From Sphingopyxis sp. H115 (GTDB lineage Bacteria; Pseudomonadota; Alphaproteobacteria; Sphingomonadales; Sphingomonadaceae): a stretch of 64,000 bases of DNA. How positions within the stretch are numbered: the stretch's first letter is position 1; each line of letters begins with the position of its first letter. Under the pieces are notes generated by a model. The model had not been told where the DNA came from and ran no database searches. It saw only the letters and a program-made list of their open reading frames with translations. This document shows positions 34,470-42,937 of this stretch, in pieces. The stretch is taken from the NCBI RefSeq assembly GCF_001468465.1, contig NZ_LNSA01000002.1:62001-126000 (forward strand), given 5' to 3'. The position numbers and the translations under genes are program-made.

Positions 34470-35576
34470 TCAGGCCGCGGCGCCCTTCGCCGAACCCGCG
34501 ACCAGGTTCATCACCAGCCTGGGCAGGCTGTCGTAATTCGCGCCATGATATTGCGAATCGGCGGGCAGCGCGTCCTTGAGGCGGCGGTGCGCCTCGGGCA
34601 GCGCGTGATAGGGCACGCCGGGCAGCAGATGGTGCAGCGCGTGATAGCGCAGGCCCACCGGCGCCCACAATTCGGGCAGGAGGCCCGGGGGCGGCACGTT
34701 GACGCTGTCGAGGAACTGGCCGGTCACGGTCAGCACGTCGCCGTCATTTTCCCACAGATGCGCGACGAGCGTGCGGATCTGGTTGAGGACCAGCGTCGCC
34801 GATGCGATCGCGCCGAAGATGACCAGCGCGCGCAAAGGCACCCAGCCGAATAGGCCCGCAGCGATCAGCAGCGTCGACCACGCCCAGGCGCCGCCTTCCT
34901 GCCACGCCCACTGGCGGCGGAACTCGCCCTCGGGCGGCTTGCGGCGGAACAGCGGGTTGATGATCATCCCCGAATAGCGTTCGACCACGACCCGGCGCAG
35001 CGGCGGGATCAGGAAGGATAGCGGGGTCAGAATGCCATAGCGGAAAACGAGTGCGAGCGGCGCGAACGCCGCGGCGACGACGAACAGCGGCACAGTCCAG
35101 GGCTTCATCAGCGCGAGCGGCAGATATTCGGGATCGTCGACCGTGCCATATTTGGTGCGGTTGTGGTGCAGGCTGTGAATCCCTTCATACATGAAAGAGG
35201 GGATCAGCATCGGCACGCCGACGAGGATGTTCCAGCCAAGGCGGAAGCCCGGCAGCGCATTCTTGCGAATATGCGTGAGTTCGTGGATGAAGCTGCCCGC
35301 GCGGTAGAGCGCAACGACCGAAATCGCCGCGGCGACGAGCATCCATAGCGTCGACGGCGCAAAAATCGCCGCCGCGATGCCGGCATAGCCGATGAAGGCC
35401 GACGCCAGCATGTCGGTCCAATAGATGCGCGCCGACGGCTGCACGAGATCGCGCGTCAGCTCCGACGCCGCGCGGATCATCGCCATATCGTCCGCAATCG
35501 CGGATTTGGGCGTCTTTGGGGCCGACGGCGCGAAGGGAGTCGCGACCCGATCGGCGGGGGGATTGATCGTCGTCAT
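34470..35576 (-). CDS. Membrane fatty acid desaturase family protein
   Basis: A 368-residue integral membrane di-iron enzyme of the fatty acid desaturase/hydroxylase superfamily. Three histidine clusters are visible: FIHELTHIRKNALPG (HELTH) near residue 96, EGIHSLHHNRTKYGT (HSLHH) near residue 131, and GLRYHALHHLLPGVPYHALP (HALHH) near residue 310. Hydrophobic pairs lie between them. It would use oxygen to desaturate an acyl chain or oxidise a related lipid; the substrate is not clear. The ATG at 35576 gives a hydrophilic N-terminus of about 40 residues. It is divergent from the GNAT-like gene, with 117 bases between them. Confidence 0.9.
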   Translation of the reverse strand: MTTINPPADRVATPFAPSAPKTPKSAIADDMAMIRAASELTRDLVQPSARIYWTDMLASAFIGYAGIAAAIFAPSTLWMLVAAAISVVALYRAGSFIHELTHIRKNALPGFRLGWNILVGVPMLIPSFMYEGIHSLHHNRTKYGTVDDPEYLPLALMKPWTVPLFVVAAAFAPLALVFRYGILTPLSFLIPPLRRVVVERYSGMIINPLFRRKPPEGEFRRQWAWQEGGAWAWSTLLIAAGLFGWVPLRALVIFGAIASATLVLNQIRTLVAHLWENDGDVLTVTGQFLDSVNVPPPGLLPELWAPVGLRYHALHHLLPGVPYHALPEAHRRLKDALPADSQYHGANYDSLPRLVMNLVAGSAKGAAA

Positions 35577-35693
35577 AGCGAGTCCAGAACCATAGTTTCG
35601 TGGCAGCAAAATGGCCGAATGCGGGTCGCCAGCGCCCTATCTATGCCCTAATGCGTCGCCATCCATGTAGGGTTGGCATTTCAGGAAACCAGT

Positions 35694-36860
35694 ATGAGCG
35701 CGCATAACGAAGGCCCGATCACGATCGTCCCGGTCAAGGACAAGGCCGATCTGCGCGAATTTGTCGAACTCGCCTATCGGCTCAATCGCGGCGATCCGGC
35801 GTGGGTCCCGCCGCTGAAGGGCGAAGTGTACGGCCTGCTCACGCCCGGCAAGAATCCATGGTTTGAACATGGCAAGGCGCAATATTTCCTCGCGCGCCGC
35901 GATGGCCGCACGACCGGGCGCATCTCGGCGCATATCGACGAACTCGCGCTCGCGCAGCCGGCCGAACAGGGCATGGGGCCGGGCACCGGCAACTGGGGGC
36001 TGCTCGAAGCCGAGGACGAAGCGAGCGCGCAGGCGCTGCTCGTCGCCGCCGAAGACTGGCTGCGGACGCGGGGCATGACGCGCGCGCTGGGGCCGCTGTC
36101 GATTTCGATCTGGGACGAGCCCGGCCTCTTGATCGAGGGGTTCGATACGCCGCCGACGATCATGCTCGGCCACAACAGTCCGCTCTATCGCGGCTGGATC
36201 GAGGGCGCGGGCTATGCCCCCGCCAAGCAGCTTCTGAACTATTCGGTCGCCATTGCCGACGGCTTTCCGCCGCTGGTCAACCGCATCGTCGCGGCGGGTG
36301 AGAAGAACGCGCGGATCCGTATCCGCAAGGTCGACAAGCGCCGCTTCGACGCCGAAGCGACGCTGATCATGGGGCTGCTCAACGACGCCTGGTCGGACAA
36401 TTGGGGCTTCGTACCGCTGACCGACAGCGAAATCGCCTATGTCGGCAAGAAGCTGAAGGACATCGTGTTCGAGGATCTGATCCGTGTCGCCGAACTCGAT
36501 GGCGAACCGGTCGCGTTCATGATCGTGCTGCCCAACATCAACCAGCTGCTGATCGACATGGATGGCTCGCTGCTGCCCTTCAACTGGGCGCGATTGCTGT
36601 GGTGGCTGCGCAAACCCAAGAGCCGCATCCTGCGCGTTCCGTTGATGGGCGTCGCAAAAAAGCTGCAGAACAGCCGCATGGCCAGCACGCTGGCGTTCAT
36701 GATGATCGAGTTCATCCGCCGCGACGCGGTGCGTGACTATGACGCCAAACAAGGCGACATCGGCTGGGTGCTCGACGACAATCAGGGAATGAATGCCGTC
36801 GCCGAGGCGATCGAGGCGAAGGTCAACCGGGTGTACCAGATTTACGACAAATCGCTCTGA
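35694..36860 (+). CDS. GNAT-like N-acetyltransferase fold protein
   Basis: A 388-residue cytoplasmic protein that resembles the double-GNAT 'YghO-like' family often annotated as N-acetyltransferase. N-terminal features are ITIVPVKDKADLREFVELAY, then the conserved DPAWVPPLKGEVYGLLTPGK and NPWFEHGKAQYFLARRDGRT. The later block LLNDAWSDNWGFVPLTDSEI with AELDGEPVAFMIVLPNINQL fits the second acetyl-CoA fold. Substrate and reaction are unknown. The ATG at 35694 is chosen over an in-frame 35673. The gene is monocistronic, 64 bases before the DUF1800 gene. Confidence 0.8.
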   Translation: MSAHNEGPITIVPVKDKADLREFVELAYRLNRGDPAWVPPLKGEVYGLLTPGKNPWFEHGKAQYFLARRDGRTTGRISAHIDELALAQPAEQGMGPGTGNWGLLEAEDEASAQALLVAAEDWLRTRGMTRALGPLSISIWDEPGLLIEGFDTPPTIMLGHNSPLYRGWIEGAGYAPAKQLLNYSVAIADGFPPLVNRIVAAGEKNARIRIRKVDKRRFDAEATLIMGLLNDAWSDNWGFVPLTDSEIAYVGKKLKDIVFEDLIRVAELDGEPVAFMIVLPNINQLLIDMDGSLLPFNWARLLWWLRKPKSRILRVPLMGVAKKLQNSRMASTLAFMMIEFIRRDAVRDYDAKQGDIGWVLDDNQGMNAVAEAIEAKVNRVYQIYDKSL

Positions 36861-36924
36861 TCGCTGGGACAGCTTTGCGACAAATGGCCGTCATCGTGCG
36901 TTTGGGGGCACGGAAAGGTTTGTC

Positions 36925-38355
36925 ATGGCAGTCCAGTATCTTGCCGCCAACCGTTTCGGGCTCGGCCGCCGTTTCGACGATCCGGCGGTGGACGACCCGA
37001 AAGACTGGCTGACCCGCCAGATCGGCGACTATGACCCCGCGCCCGCGGCGATCGCGGGGCTGGCGGGGCGCGAGGCGATCGCCATCGCCTATGCCGAATA
37101 TCGCGACGAGCGGCAGGCAATGCGCCGCGACGCGACAAATGCGCAAATGGGCGACGACGGCGGCGACGCGGCCGAAGCGATGCGCCGCATGGCGCGCGCG
37201 GGGTTCCGCCGCCATTACGGCGAGGCCGCGAGCGCGCGCCTTGCCGCGGCGGTCGCGACGCCGACGCCCTTCGCCGAGCGCCTCGTTCATTTCTGGGCCA
37301 ATCATTTCGCGATCTCGGCCGACAAGCAGACGGTCGTGGGCTTCGCCGGCAATTACGAGAATGAGGCAATCCGCCCGCATATCATGGGCAAATTTTCCGA
37401 CCTGCTGGTCGCTGCGGTCCATCATCCCGCGATGCTGCTGTTCCTCGACCAGGCGCAAAGCTTCGGACCCGACAGCGTCTTTGCGACGCGCGTGCGGAAC
37501 CGCGGCAAACGGCAGGCACCGGGGCTCAACGAGAATCTGGCGCGCGAAATCATGGAGCTGCATACGCTCGGCGTGCGCGCCGGCTATACGCAGGCCGATG
37601 TCACGAATTTCGCCAAGGCGCTGACGGGGCTGACCGTCGCCGGGCTCGGGCGGGGGGCAGGACAGCGGCTGATGCCGGCCAACGCACGACCGGGCGAGAC
37701 CGTCTTCGTCGACCGGCTCCACCAGCCGGGGGCGCAGACGATCCTGGGCAAGAGTTACGGCCAGCCCGGGGCGAAACAGGCCGAGGAGGTGCTGCGCGAT
37801 CTGGCCGTCCATCCCGCGACCGCGCGCCATGTCGCGACCAAGCTTGCGCGCCACTTCACCGGCGACGAACCGCCCGCGCCGCTCGTCGGCCGGCTGGCGC
37901 AGGATTTCGAACGCACCGGCGGCGACTTGCCCTCGCTCTATCGCACGCTCATCGCCTCACCCGAGCCCTGGGCGGCCGAACCCGCGATGTTCAAATCGCC
38001 ATGGGACTGGACGGTGTCGATGCTGCGCGCCCTGAAAGCGCCGGGGCTTGGCGAGCGCCAGAATATCGCCGCGATGTTTGCCCAGCTCGGCCAGCCGGTG
38101 TGGCGCCCCGGATCGCCCAAGGGCTATGACGACATGGTCGCGACCTGGGCCGGATCGGCGGCGCTGATGCAGCGCGTCGAACTGGCGAGCCGCATCGCGG
38201 GGCGGATCGGCGACCGCGCCGATGCGCGCGTGCTGGCGCCGCTCGTCCTCGCCGACGCACTCACCCCCGAAACGGCACAGGCGATCTCGCGCGCCGACAG
38301 CCCCGGACAGGGTATCGCGATGCTGTTCGCGAGCCCGGCTTTTTTGCGGAGATAG
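36925..38355 (+). CDS. DUF1800 domain protein
   Basis: A 476-residue DUF1800 protein of unknown biochemical role. Family marks are visible: LAANRFGLGRRFDDP at the N-terminus, ERLVHFWANHFAISADKQTV near residue 120, NENLAREIMELHTLGVRAGY near residue 196 and TQADVTNFAKALTG. The C-terminal region with SPWDWTVSMLRALKAPGLG and QPVWRPGSPKGYDDMVATW completes it. DUF1800 and DUF1501 genes almost always occur as a pair, as here with a three-base gap. No clear signal peptide is seen, unlike its partner. An in-frame extension upstream to 36793 lies in the preceding gene. Confidence 0.9.
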   Translation: MAVQYLAANRFGLGRRFDDPAVDDPKDWLTRQIGDYDPAPAAIAGLAGREAIAIAYAEYRDERQAMRRDATNAQMGDDGGDAAEAMRRMARAGFRRHYGEAASARLAAAVATPTPFAERLVHFWANHFAISADKQTVVGFAGNYENEAIRPHIMGKFSDLLVAAVHHPAMLLFLDQAQSFGPDSVFATRVRNRGKRQAPGLNENLAREIMELHTLGVRAGYTQADVTNFAKALTGLTVAGLGRGAGQRLMPANARPGETVFVDRLHQPGAQTILGKSYGQPGAKQAEEVLRDLAVHPATARHVATKLARHFTGDEPPAPLVGRLAQDFERTGGDLPSLYRTLIASPEPWAAEPAMFKSPWDWTVSMLRALKAPGLGERQNIAAMFAQLGQPVWRPGSPKGYDDMVATWAGSAALMQRVELASRIAGRIGDRADARVLAPLVLADALTPETAQAISRADSPGQGIAMLFASPAFLRR

Positions 38356-38358
38356 ACG

Positions 38359-39480
38359 ATGATCCTCTCGCGCCGTTCCATCATCCTGTCGGGCATCACC
38401 GTCGCCGCCGCGGGCGCGCTGCCCCGCTTTGCCTATGCCGCCGCGGGCACGCCGAAGCGCCTCGTCTTCGTCATCCAGCGCGGCGCCGCCGACGGGCTCG
38501 CCACCGTTGCGCCGACGGGCGACCCGGCCTTTGCCGCCGCGCGCCGCGCGCTGGCCGACGAAAGCGCGGGCGGCGTGAAGCTCGACGCCCTGTTTACCTT
38601 GCACCCGTCGCTTGCGCAGACCGCGAGCCTTTACACCGGCAAGCAGGCACATTTCGCGCACGCGGTCGCAACGGCCTATCGCGACCGGTCGCATTTCGAC
38701 GGACAGAATATGCTCGAAGGCGGCGGGGCGCGGCCCTATGGCCGCGACGACGGCTGGGTCGGGCGGCTGCTGACCCTGCTGCCCGCCGCCGAGCGCGATG
38801 CGATCGCCATCGCACCCGCCGTCCCGCTCGCGCTGCGCGGGTCGGTGCAGGTCGGCACCTATGCGCCGAGCCGCCTGCCGCAGGCCGACGCCGACTTGAT
38901 CGCGCGGCTGACCGCCATGTATGCGAACGACCCGCTGCTCCATCCCTTGTGGGACAGCGCGGTCAGGACGCAGGAACTGGCGAGCGACATCGGCGGCAAC
39001 AATGGCCGCAACGGCGCCGACCTCGGCAAGCTCGCCGCGTCGCTGATGATGCCCGCCGATGGCGCGCGCGTGATGATGGTCGAAACCGGCGGCTGGGACA
39101 CGCACAGCGGCCAGCGCGGGCGGCTTGCCGCGCAGCTGCGCGGGCTCGACCAGCTGATCGGCGCGTTGCAGACGGGGCTCGGTCCGGCGTGGAACGAGAC
39201 GCTCGTGATCGTCGCGACCGAATTCGGCCGCACGGTCGAGGTCAACGGCACCGGCGGCACCGACCATGGCACCGCATCGACGGCGATGCTACTGGGCGGC
39301 AGGCTGGCGGCAGGCGGCAAGGTCTCGGCGGATTGGCCGGGGCTGGCGACCGCCGCGCGATACGAAGGCCGCGACCTCAAGCCGACACGCAGTCTCGAAA
39401 GCGTAATCGCGGGGGCGGTCGCGCATCATTATGCGCTCGATCCCAAGCGGGTGATGACGACCCTGTATCCCGACGCGTGA
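38359..39480 (+). CDS. DUF1501 protein with Tat signal
   Basis: A 373-residue exported protein. The N-terminus ILSRRSIILSGITVAAAGAL has the twin-arginine SRRSIIL motif and a hydrophobic run, with a cut after FAYA near residue 28. The fold is of the alkaline phosphatase/sulfatase-like DUF1501 type: RLVFVIQRGAADGLATVAPT, HPSLAQTASLYTGKQAHFAH, FDGQNMLEGGGARPYG, MMVETGGWDTHSGQRGRLAA, and the metal-site block VIVATEFGRTVEVNGTGGTD with DHGTAS. It is translated after the DUF1800 gene. A strong inverted repeat follows the stop. Confidence 0.92.
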   Translation: MILSRRSIILSGITVAAAGALPRFAYAAAGTPKRLVFVIQRGAADGLATVAPTGDPAFAAARRALADESAGGVKLDALFTLHPSLAQTASLYTGKQAHFAHAVATAYRDRSHFDGQNMLEGGGARPYGRDDGWVGRLLTLLPAAERDAIAIAPAVPLALRGSVQVGTYAPSRLPQADADLIARLTAMYANDPLLHPLWDSAVRTQELASDIGGNNGRNGADLGKLAASLMMPADGARVMMVETGGWDTHSGQRGRLAAQLRGLDQLIGALQTGLGPAWNETLVIVATEFGRTVEVNGTGGTDHGTASTAMLLGGRLAAGGKVSADWPGLATAARYEGRDLKPTRSLESVIAGAVAHHYALDPKRVMTTLYPDA

Positions 39481-39504
39481 GGGTCGCTTCGGCGCGGCCG
39501 AAGC

Positions 39505-39593
39505 AGAGCGGCACCGGCCCGCTCCCCCACCCGGCCTCCCATAGACCACTATCGTCGGGGAGGCCGGGTGGGGGAGCGGGCCGGTGCCGCTCT
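39505..39593. repeat. Perfect 36-bp inverted repeat between DUF1501 gene and xthA
   Basis: The arms 39505-39540 and 39558-39593 are exact reverse complements with a 17-base loop. The core is GCTCCCCCACCCGGCCTCCC. It lies between the convergent DUF1501 and xthA genes, 24 bases after one stop and 19 bases before the other. A bidirectional terminator is likely, although the arms are far longer than needed, which also suggests a small palindromic mobile-type repeat. Confidence 0.88.
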
Positions 39594-39612
39594 TCCACGT
39601 CAGTGGAAAAAT

Positions 39613-40383
39613 CTACGACAAAACCGCCCAGGTCGGCGCATGGTCGCTCGCCTTCTCGCGCCCGCGGTGATCCTTGTCGACGCCGGCATCGACCAGCCGG
39701 TCGGCGAGCGCGGGGCTCAAGAGCAGATGGTCGATGCGAAAGCCATGGTCGCGCTGCCACCCGCCCGCCTGATAGTCCCAGAAGGTCCACACACCGCCCG
39801 CCGGATGACGGCTGCGGATCGCGTCGGTCCAGCCGTCGCCGAGCAGGCGGAACCACGCATCGCGCGAATCGGGCTGCATCAGCGCGTCGGTCGACATCGC
39901 GCGCGGGTCCCACACATCGTCGTCGTGCGGGATGACATTGTAGTCGCCGGTCAGGATGGTCGGAATTTCGGAAGCGAGAAGAACTTTCGCGCGCTCGCGC
40001 AGCCGCGCCATCCAGCGCAGCTTGTAATCGAATTTGGGGCCGGGTTGGGGATTGCCGTTGGGCAGGTAGATGCAACCGACGCGCAGGCCGTGGACGTCGG
40101 CCTCGAGATAACGCGACTGCTCATCCTCGTCCTCGCCCGCCAGCCCGCGCTGCGTTTCGACCGGCTGCGTGCCCTTGGCGAGGATCGCGACGCCGTTGAA
40201 GCCCTTTTGCCCGTGATAGAGGAAGCCGTAACCCGCCGCCTCGATCTCCTTCGTCGGCATCGTTTCGTCGCTCGATTTCAATTCCTGCAGGCAGGCGATA
40301 TCGGGCTGCGTTTCTTCGAGCCATTCGACGAGGCGCGGCAAGCGGGCCTTGATCCCGTTAATATTGAAGGTCGCGATTTTCAT
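39613..40383 (-). CDS. xthA: Exodeoxyribonuclease III
   Basis: Apurinic/apyrimidinic endonuclease and 3' exonuclease of base excision repair. The 256-residue protein starts MKIATFNINGIKARLPRLVE. It has the metal-binding Glu in IACLQELKSSDETMP near residue 34, the block GYGFLYHGQKGFNGVAILAK, ILTGDYNVIPHDDDVWDPRA near residue 147, and the C-terminal SDHAPTWAVL with catalytic Asp-His. All active-site residues of the EEP nuclease family appear intact. It sits alone upstream of the long inverted repeat and 40 bases downstream of the erpA stop. Confidence 0.96.
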   Translation of the reverse strand: MKIATFNINGIKARLPRLVEWLEETQPDIACLQELKSSDETMPTKEIEAAGYGFLYHGQKGFNGVAILAKGTQPVETQRGLAGEDEDEQSRYLEADVHGLRVGCIYLPNGNPQPGPKFDYKLRWMARLRERAKVLLASEIPTILTGDYNVIPHDDDVWDPRAMSTDALMQPDSRDAWFRLLGDGWTDAIRSRHPAGGVWTFWDYQAGGWQRDHGFRIDHLLLSPALADRLVDAGVDKDHRGREKASDHAPTWAVLS

Positions 40384-40423
40384 GGCCGCAGCTATGCCAG
40401 CAAGCAGGCGGCGGGGAAAGGCG

Positions 40424-40765
40424 TCAGATCGAGAAGCTGGACCCGCAGCCGCAACCCGAGGCGGCGTTGGGATTTTCGACCTTGAACGACGAGCCGCCGA
40501 GCGAATCGACGAAATCGACGATGCAGCCGCGCACCAGGTCGATGCTGACCGGATCGACGACGAGCTTCACACCGTCGGTTTCGCTGACGATGTCGTCGGC
40601 GTCGATGCTGTCGGCGAGGCCAAAGCGATAGGTGAAGCCCGAACAGCCGCCGCCATCGACCGCGAGGCGCAACGCTGCGTCGGCCTCGCCCTTGCGGTCG
40701 GCGATCCAGCGGACGCGCGCCGCGGCGGCGGGCGACAGGGTGATATCGGAAAGCTGCGTGGCCAT
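40424..40765 (-). CDS. erpA: Iron-sulfur cluster insertion protein ErpA
   Basis: An A-type carrier that delivers Fe-S clusters to apoproteins. The 113-residue protein has the HesB fold: ITLSPAAAARVRWIADRKGE, the first cysteine in LAVDGGGCSGFTYRFGLADS near residue 40, VVDPVSIDLVRGCIVDFVDS, and the last two cysteines in NPNAASGCGCGSSFSI. The ATG at 40765 is set by the family start MATQLSDITLS. No suf or isc operon lies beside it. It reads in the same direction as xthA, and both may share a transcript. Confidence 0.93.
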   Translation of the reverse strand: MATQLSDITLSPAAAARVRWIADRKGEADAALRLAVDGGGCSGFTYRFGLADSIDADDIVSETDGVKLVVDPVSIDLVRGCIVDFVDSLGGSSFKVENPNAASGCGCGSSFSI

Positions 40766-40790
40766 GGCGTCAAGATAGGGCGTCGGTTGC

Positions 40791-40830
40791 AAAAGAAAAG
40801 GGCGCCCCGGCATCAGCCGTGGAGCGCCCT
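40791..40830 (-). terminator. Intrinsic terminator of the M23 peptidase gene
   Basis: On the minus strand a GC stem (AGGGCGC paired with GCGCCCT around a 17-18 base loop) is followed directly by TTTTCTTTT. It lies about 30 bases after the peptidase stop and before erpA, so it separates the two genes. Confidence 0.8.
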
Positions 40831-40861
40831 CCTCTCCGACCCAGGAAAGCCTGGTTAATTC

Positions 40862-41647
40862 TTATTCGGGGCCGCCCATCGCGACATTCTTGCCGGTGAT
40901 CGCGGCGATCGCCATCTGATCCGAGCGAACGAAAGGCATCGGATTGACCGGGGCGCCTTCGATGCGGACTTCATAATGGAGGTGGTTGCCGGTCGAACGG
41001 CCGGTCGAACCGACATAGCCGAGGATGTCGCCCTTTTTCACCTGTTGCCCGGGGCGCACGATGTAGGACGACATATGGCCGTAGCGCGTCTGGATCGCGT
41101 TGCCATGTTCGACTTCGACATAATTGCCATAGCCGCCGAGGCGCTGGGCGCGGCCGACGATGCCGTCGGCGGTTGCGTAGATCGGGGTGCCGTGCGGCGC
41201 CGGAATATCGATGCCATTGTGGCGTGCGACCTTGCCGGTGACCGGGTGGACGCGCATGCCATAGGAGGACGAGAGCGACATTTTTTCGATCGGGCGACGC
41301 GACGGAACCGAAACCCCGATCGACGCCGTCAGGCCGGTATCGAGACGCTTCCACGCCTGGAAGATCGCGCGTGCTTCGCTGTCTTCGCTGGCCGAGGGCA
41401 CGCCAGCGGTAAAGCTGTCGTCATCGGGCTCGTCGGGAACGATGATGCCGGCATCGGCGCTGGTTTCGACGGCGTGGACGGCCGGAGCGGCCAATCCGAA
41501 ACTTGCTGCTACGCAAAGAATTGCGACTTGGTGCAACTTCTGCGCCAGAAGAGTGTTAATCAAAACGACGACCCCGCGTTTGCCATGTCGCCAAAGTCCA
41601 TAAACGGGCCTTGGCGCCGGTGTTTCTTGGTTTGGATGATTGCTCAT
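40862..41647 (-). CDS. M23 family metallopeptidase, exported
   Basis: A 261-residue LytM-type peptidase acting on peptidoglycan peptides in the periplasm. An N-terminal cytoplasmic stretch of about 35 residues precedes the hydrophobic signal or anchor KLHQVAILCVAASFGLAAPA. An acidic linker (IIVPDEPDDDSFTAG) follows. The zinc site is complete: SYGMRVHPVTGKVARHNGID (H-x3-D) near residue 144 and STGRSTGNHLHYEVRIEG (HLH) near residue 220, with RYGHMSSYIVRPGQQVKKG between. No LysM or coiled coil is seen. It ends in an intrinsic terminator and appears monocistronic. Confidence 0.92.
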   Translation of the reverse strand: MSNHPNQETPAPRPVYGLWRHGKRGVVVLINTLLAQKLHQVAILCVAASFGLAAPAVHAVETSADAGIIVPDEPDDDSFTAGVPSASEDSEARAIFQAWKRLDTGLTASIGVSVPSRRPIEKMSLSSSYGMRVHPVTGKVARHNGIDIPAPHGTPIYATADGIVGRAQRLGGYGNYVEVEHGNAIQTRYGHMSSYIVRPGQQVKKGDILGYVGSTGRSTGNHLHYEVRIEGAPVNPMPFVRSDQMAIAAITGKNVAMGGPE

Positions 41648-41679
41648 CCCCCGCGGAAGCCTGTGTGCTGTTCCAATCC

Positions 41680-42471
41680 TTACGAAGCAATAACAGCGTA
41701 GAATTCTTGCGTTAAACCGGCACGCTCACGCGCCGAGTCGTTGAATGGCGGCTTCAAACTGCCGCGAAATCGCGATTTTACGAGCGCCTGCCACGTTTCG
41801 ACGACGTTGAATCCCCTTTCGTCGCACTTTTGCCGGAACCAGTCTGTGCCCGCGCTCACATGACGGATTTCGTCGTTGTAAATGCGCGATAAAATCTTCG
41901 CAGAAGCTTCGTCGCCGGCACCCCGGAAGCGCTCGACGGTCATCGGCGTCACGTCGAGGCCGCGCGCTTCGAGCACCATCGGGACGATCGCAAGGCGCGC
42001 GAGCGCGTCGTCGGCGGTGAGCTGCGCCGCTTCCCACAACCCCGCATGCGCGGGCAGATCGCCATAGAAGCTGCCGATCTGGCGCAGCCGCCGGTCGAGC
42101 AGCGCGAAATGCATCGCCTCGTCGGCCGCAACGCCGATCCAGTCGTCGACGAAGCCGCGCGGAAACTCGCCGCCGAACCGGCCGACCAGATCGACCGCTA
42201 GGTCGATCGCGACGAACTCGATATGCGCGAGCGCGTGGAGCATGGCGATGCGGCCCCGGTCCGACCCGCCCTTGCGGCGACGCGGCATCTGGCTGGGCGT
42301 GAGCAGTTCGGGCCGCGCGGGCCACGCGGGCTGGCCTGGCATCGGAACGTCGCAGCGATGTTCGAGCTCGCCGCGCCGCCACGCCCGCGCGAGACGGCGC
42401 GCCGCGCGGCGTTTATCGTGCGGATCCGCGGTCAGCAGGACCGCACGCGCGGCTTCGCCCAGCGTCGGCAT
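41680..42471 (-). CDS. DUF455 ferritin-like protein
   Basis: A 263-residue protein with a ferritin-like four-helix bundle and a probable di-iron centre. Iron ligands are in ALAHIEFVAIDLAVDLVGRF, AADEAMHFALLDRRLRQIGS, PMVLEARGLDVTPMTVERF and RIYNDEIRHVSAGTDWF (E and E-x-x-H pairs). Upstream, RPELLTPSQMPRRRKGGSDR is a DUF455 hallmark. The function of the family is not established; it is related to tRNA hydroxylase MiaE-type folds. The ATG at 42471 starts one base after the bcp stop, so the two are coupled in one operon with glnE. Confidence 0.9.
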   Translation of the reverse strand: MPTLGEAARAVLLTADPHDKRRAARRLARAWRRGELEHRCDVPMPGQPAWPARPELLTPSQMPRRRKGGSDRGRIAMLHALAHIEFVAIDLAVDLVGRFGGEFPRGFVDDWIGVAADEAMHFALLDRRLRQIGSFYGDLPAHAGLWEAAQLTADDALARLAIVPMVLEARGLDVTPMTVERFRGAGDEASAKILSRIYNDEIRHVSAGTDWFRQKCDERGFNVVETWQALVKSRFRGSLKPPFNDSARERAGLTQEFYAVIAS

Positions 42472-42472
42472 G

Positions 42473-42937
42473 TCAAAGCGCCTTTGCGGCCTCCAGCACG
42501 GCGTCGGCATGGCCTTTCACCCGCACCTTTCGCCACTCTTTCGCCAGCTTGCCGTCGCGGCCGAAGAGGAAAGTGGACCGTTCGATCCCCATGTAGGTGC
42601 GGCCGTAATTCTGCTTTTCGACCCACGTCCCAAATGCCTCGCACACCGCGCCATCCTCGTCCGACGCGAGGCGGACGGTGAGCCCATATTTGTCGCGGAA
42701 CTTGCAGAGTTTTGCCGGCGCGTCGCGCGACACCGCGAGCACCTGCGCCTCCAGATGCGCGAATTCGGGGGCGAGGCGAGTGAAGTCCTGCGCCTCGGTC
42801 GTGCAGCCCGGCGTATCGGCCTTTGGATAGAAATAGACGATAAGCGGCGCGCCCTTCATCGCGGCAAGATCGATCGCCGCGCCGTCGGCGTCGAGCAGCT
42901 TGACCGGGGGAATGGCGTCTCCGATGGCGAGTGTCAC
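42473..42937 (-). CDS. bcp: Thioredoxin-dependent peroxiredoxin, Bcp type
   Basis: Reduces hydrogen peroxide and organic peroxides in the cytoplasm. The 154-residue protein has the peroxidatic cysteine in VYFYPKADTPGCTTEAQDFT near residue 47 and the family blocks VLAVSRDAPAKLCKFRDKYG, then RSTFLFGRDGKLAKEWRKVR. The second cysteine five residues after the first, typical of many Bcp proteins, is replaced (CTTEAQ), so it may be a 1-Cys type or use the cysteine in KLCKF. The start is the GTG at 42937, overlapping the glnE stop as GTGA. Confidence 0.93.
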   Translation of the reverse strand: MTLAIGDAIPPVKLLDADGAAIDLAAMKGAPLIVYFYPKADTPGCTTEAQDFTRLAPEFAHLEAQVLAVSRDAPAKLCKFRDKYGLTVRLASDEDGAVCEAFGTWVEKQNYGRTYMGIERSTFLFGRDGKLAKEWRKVRVKGHADAVLEAAKAL

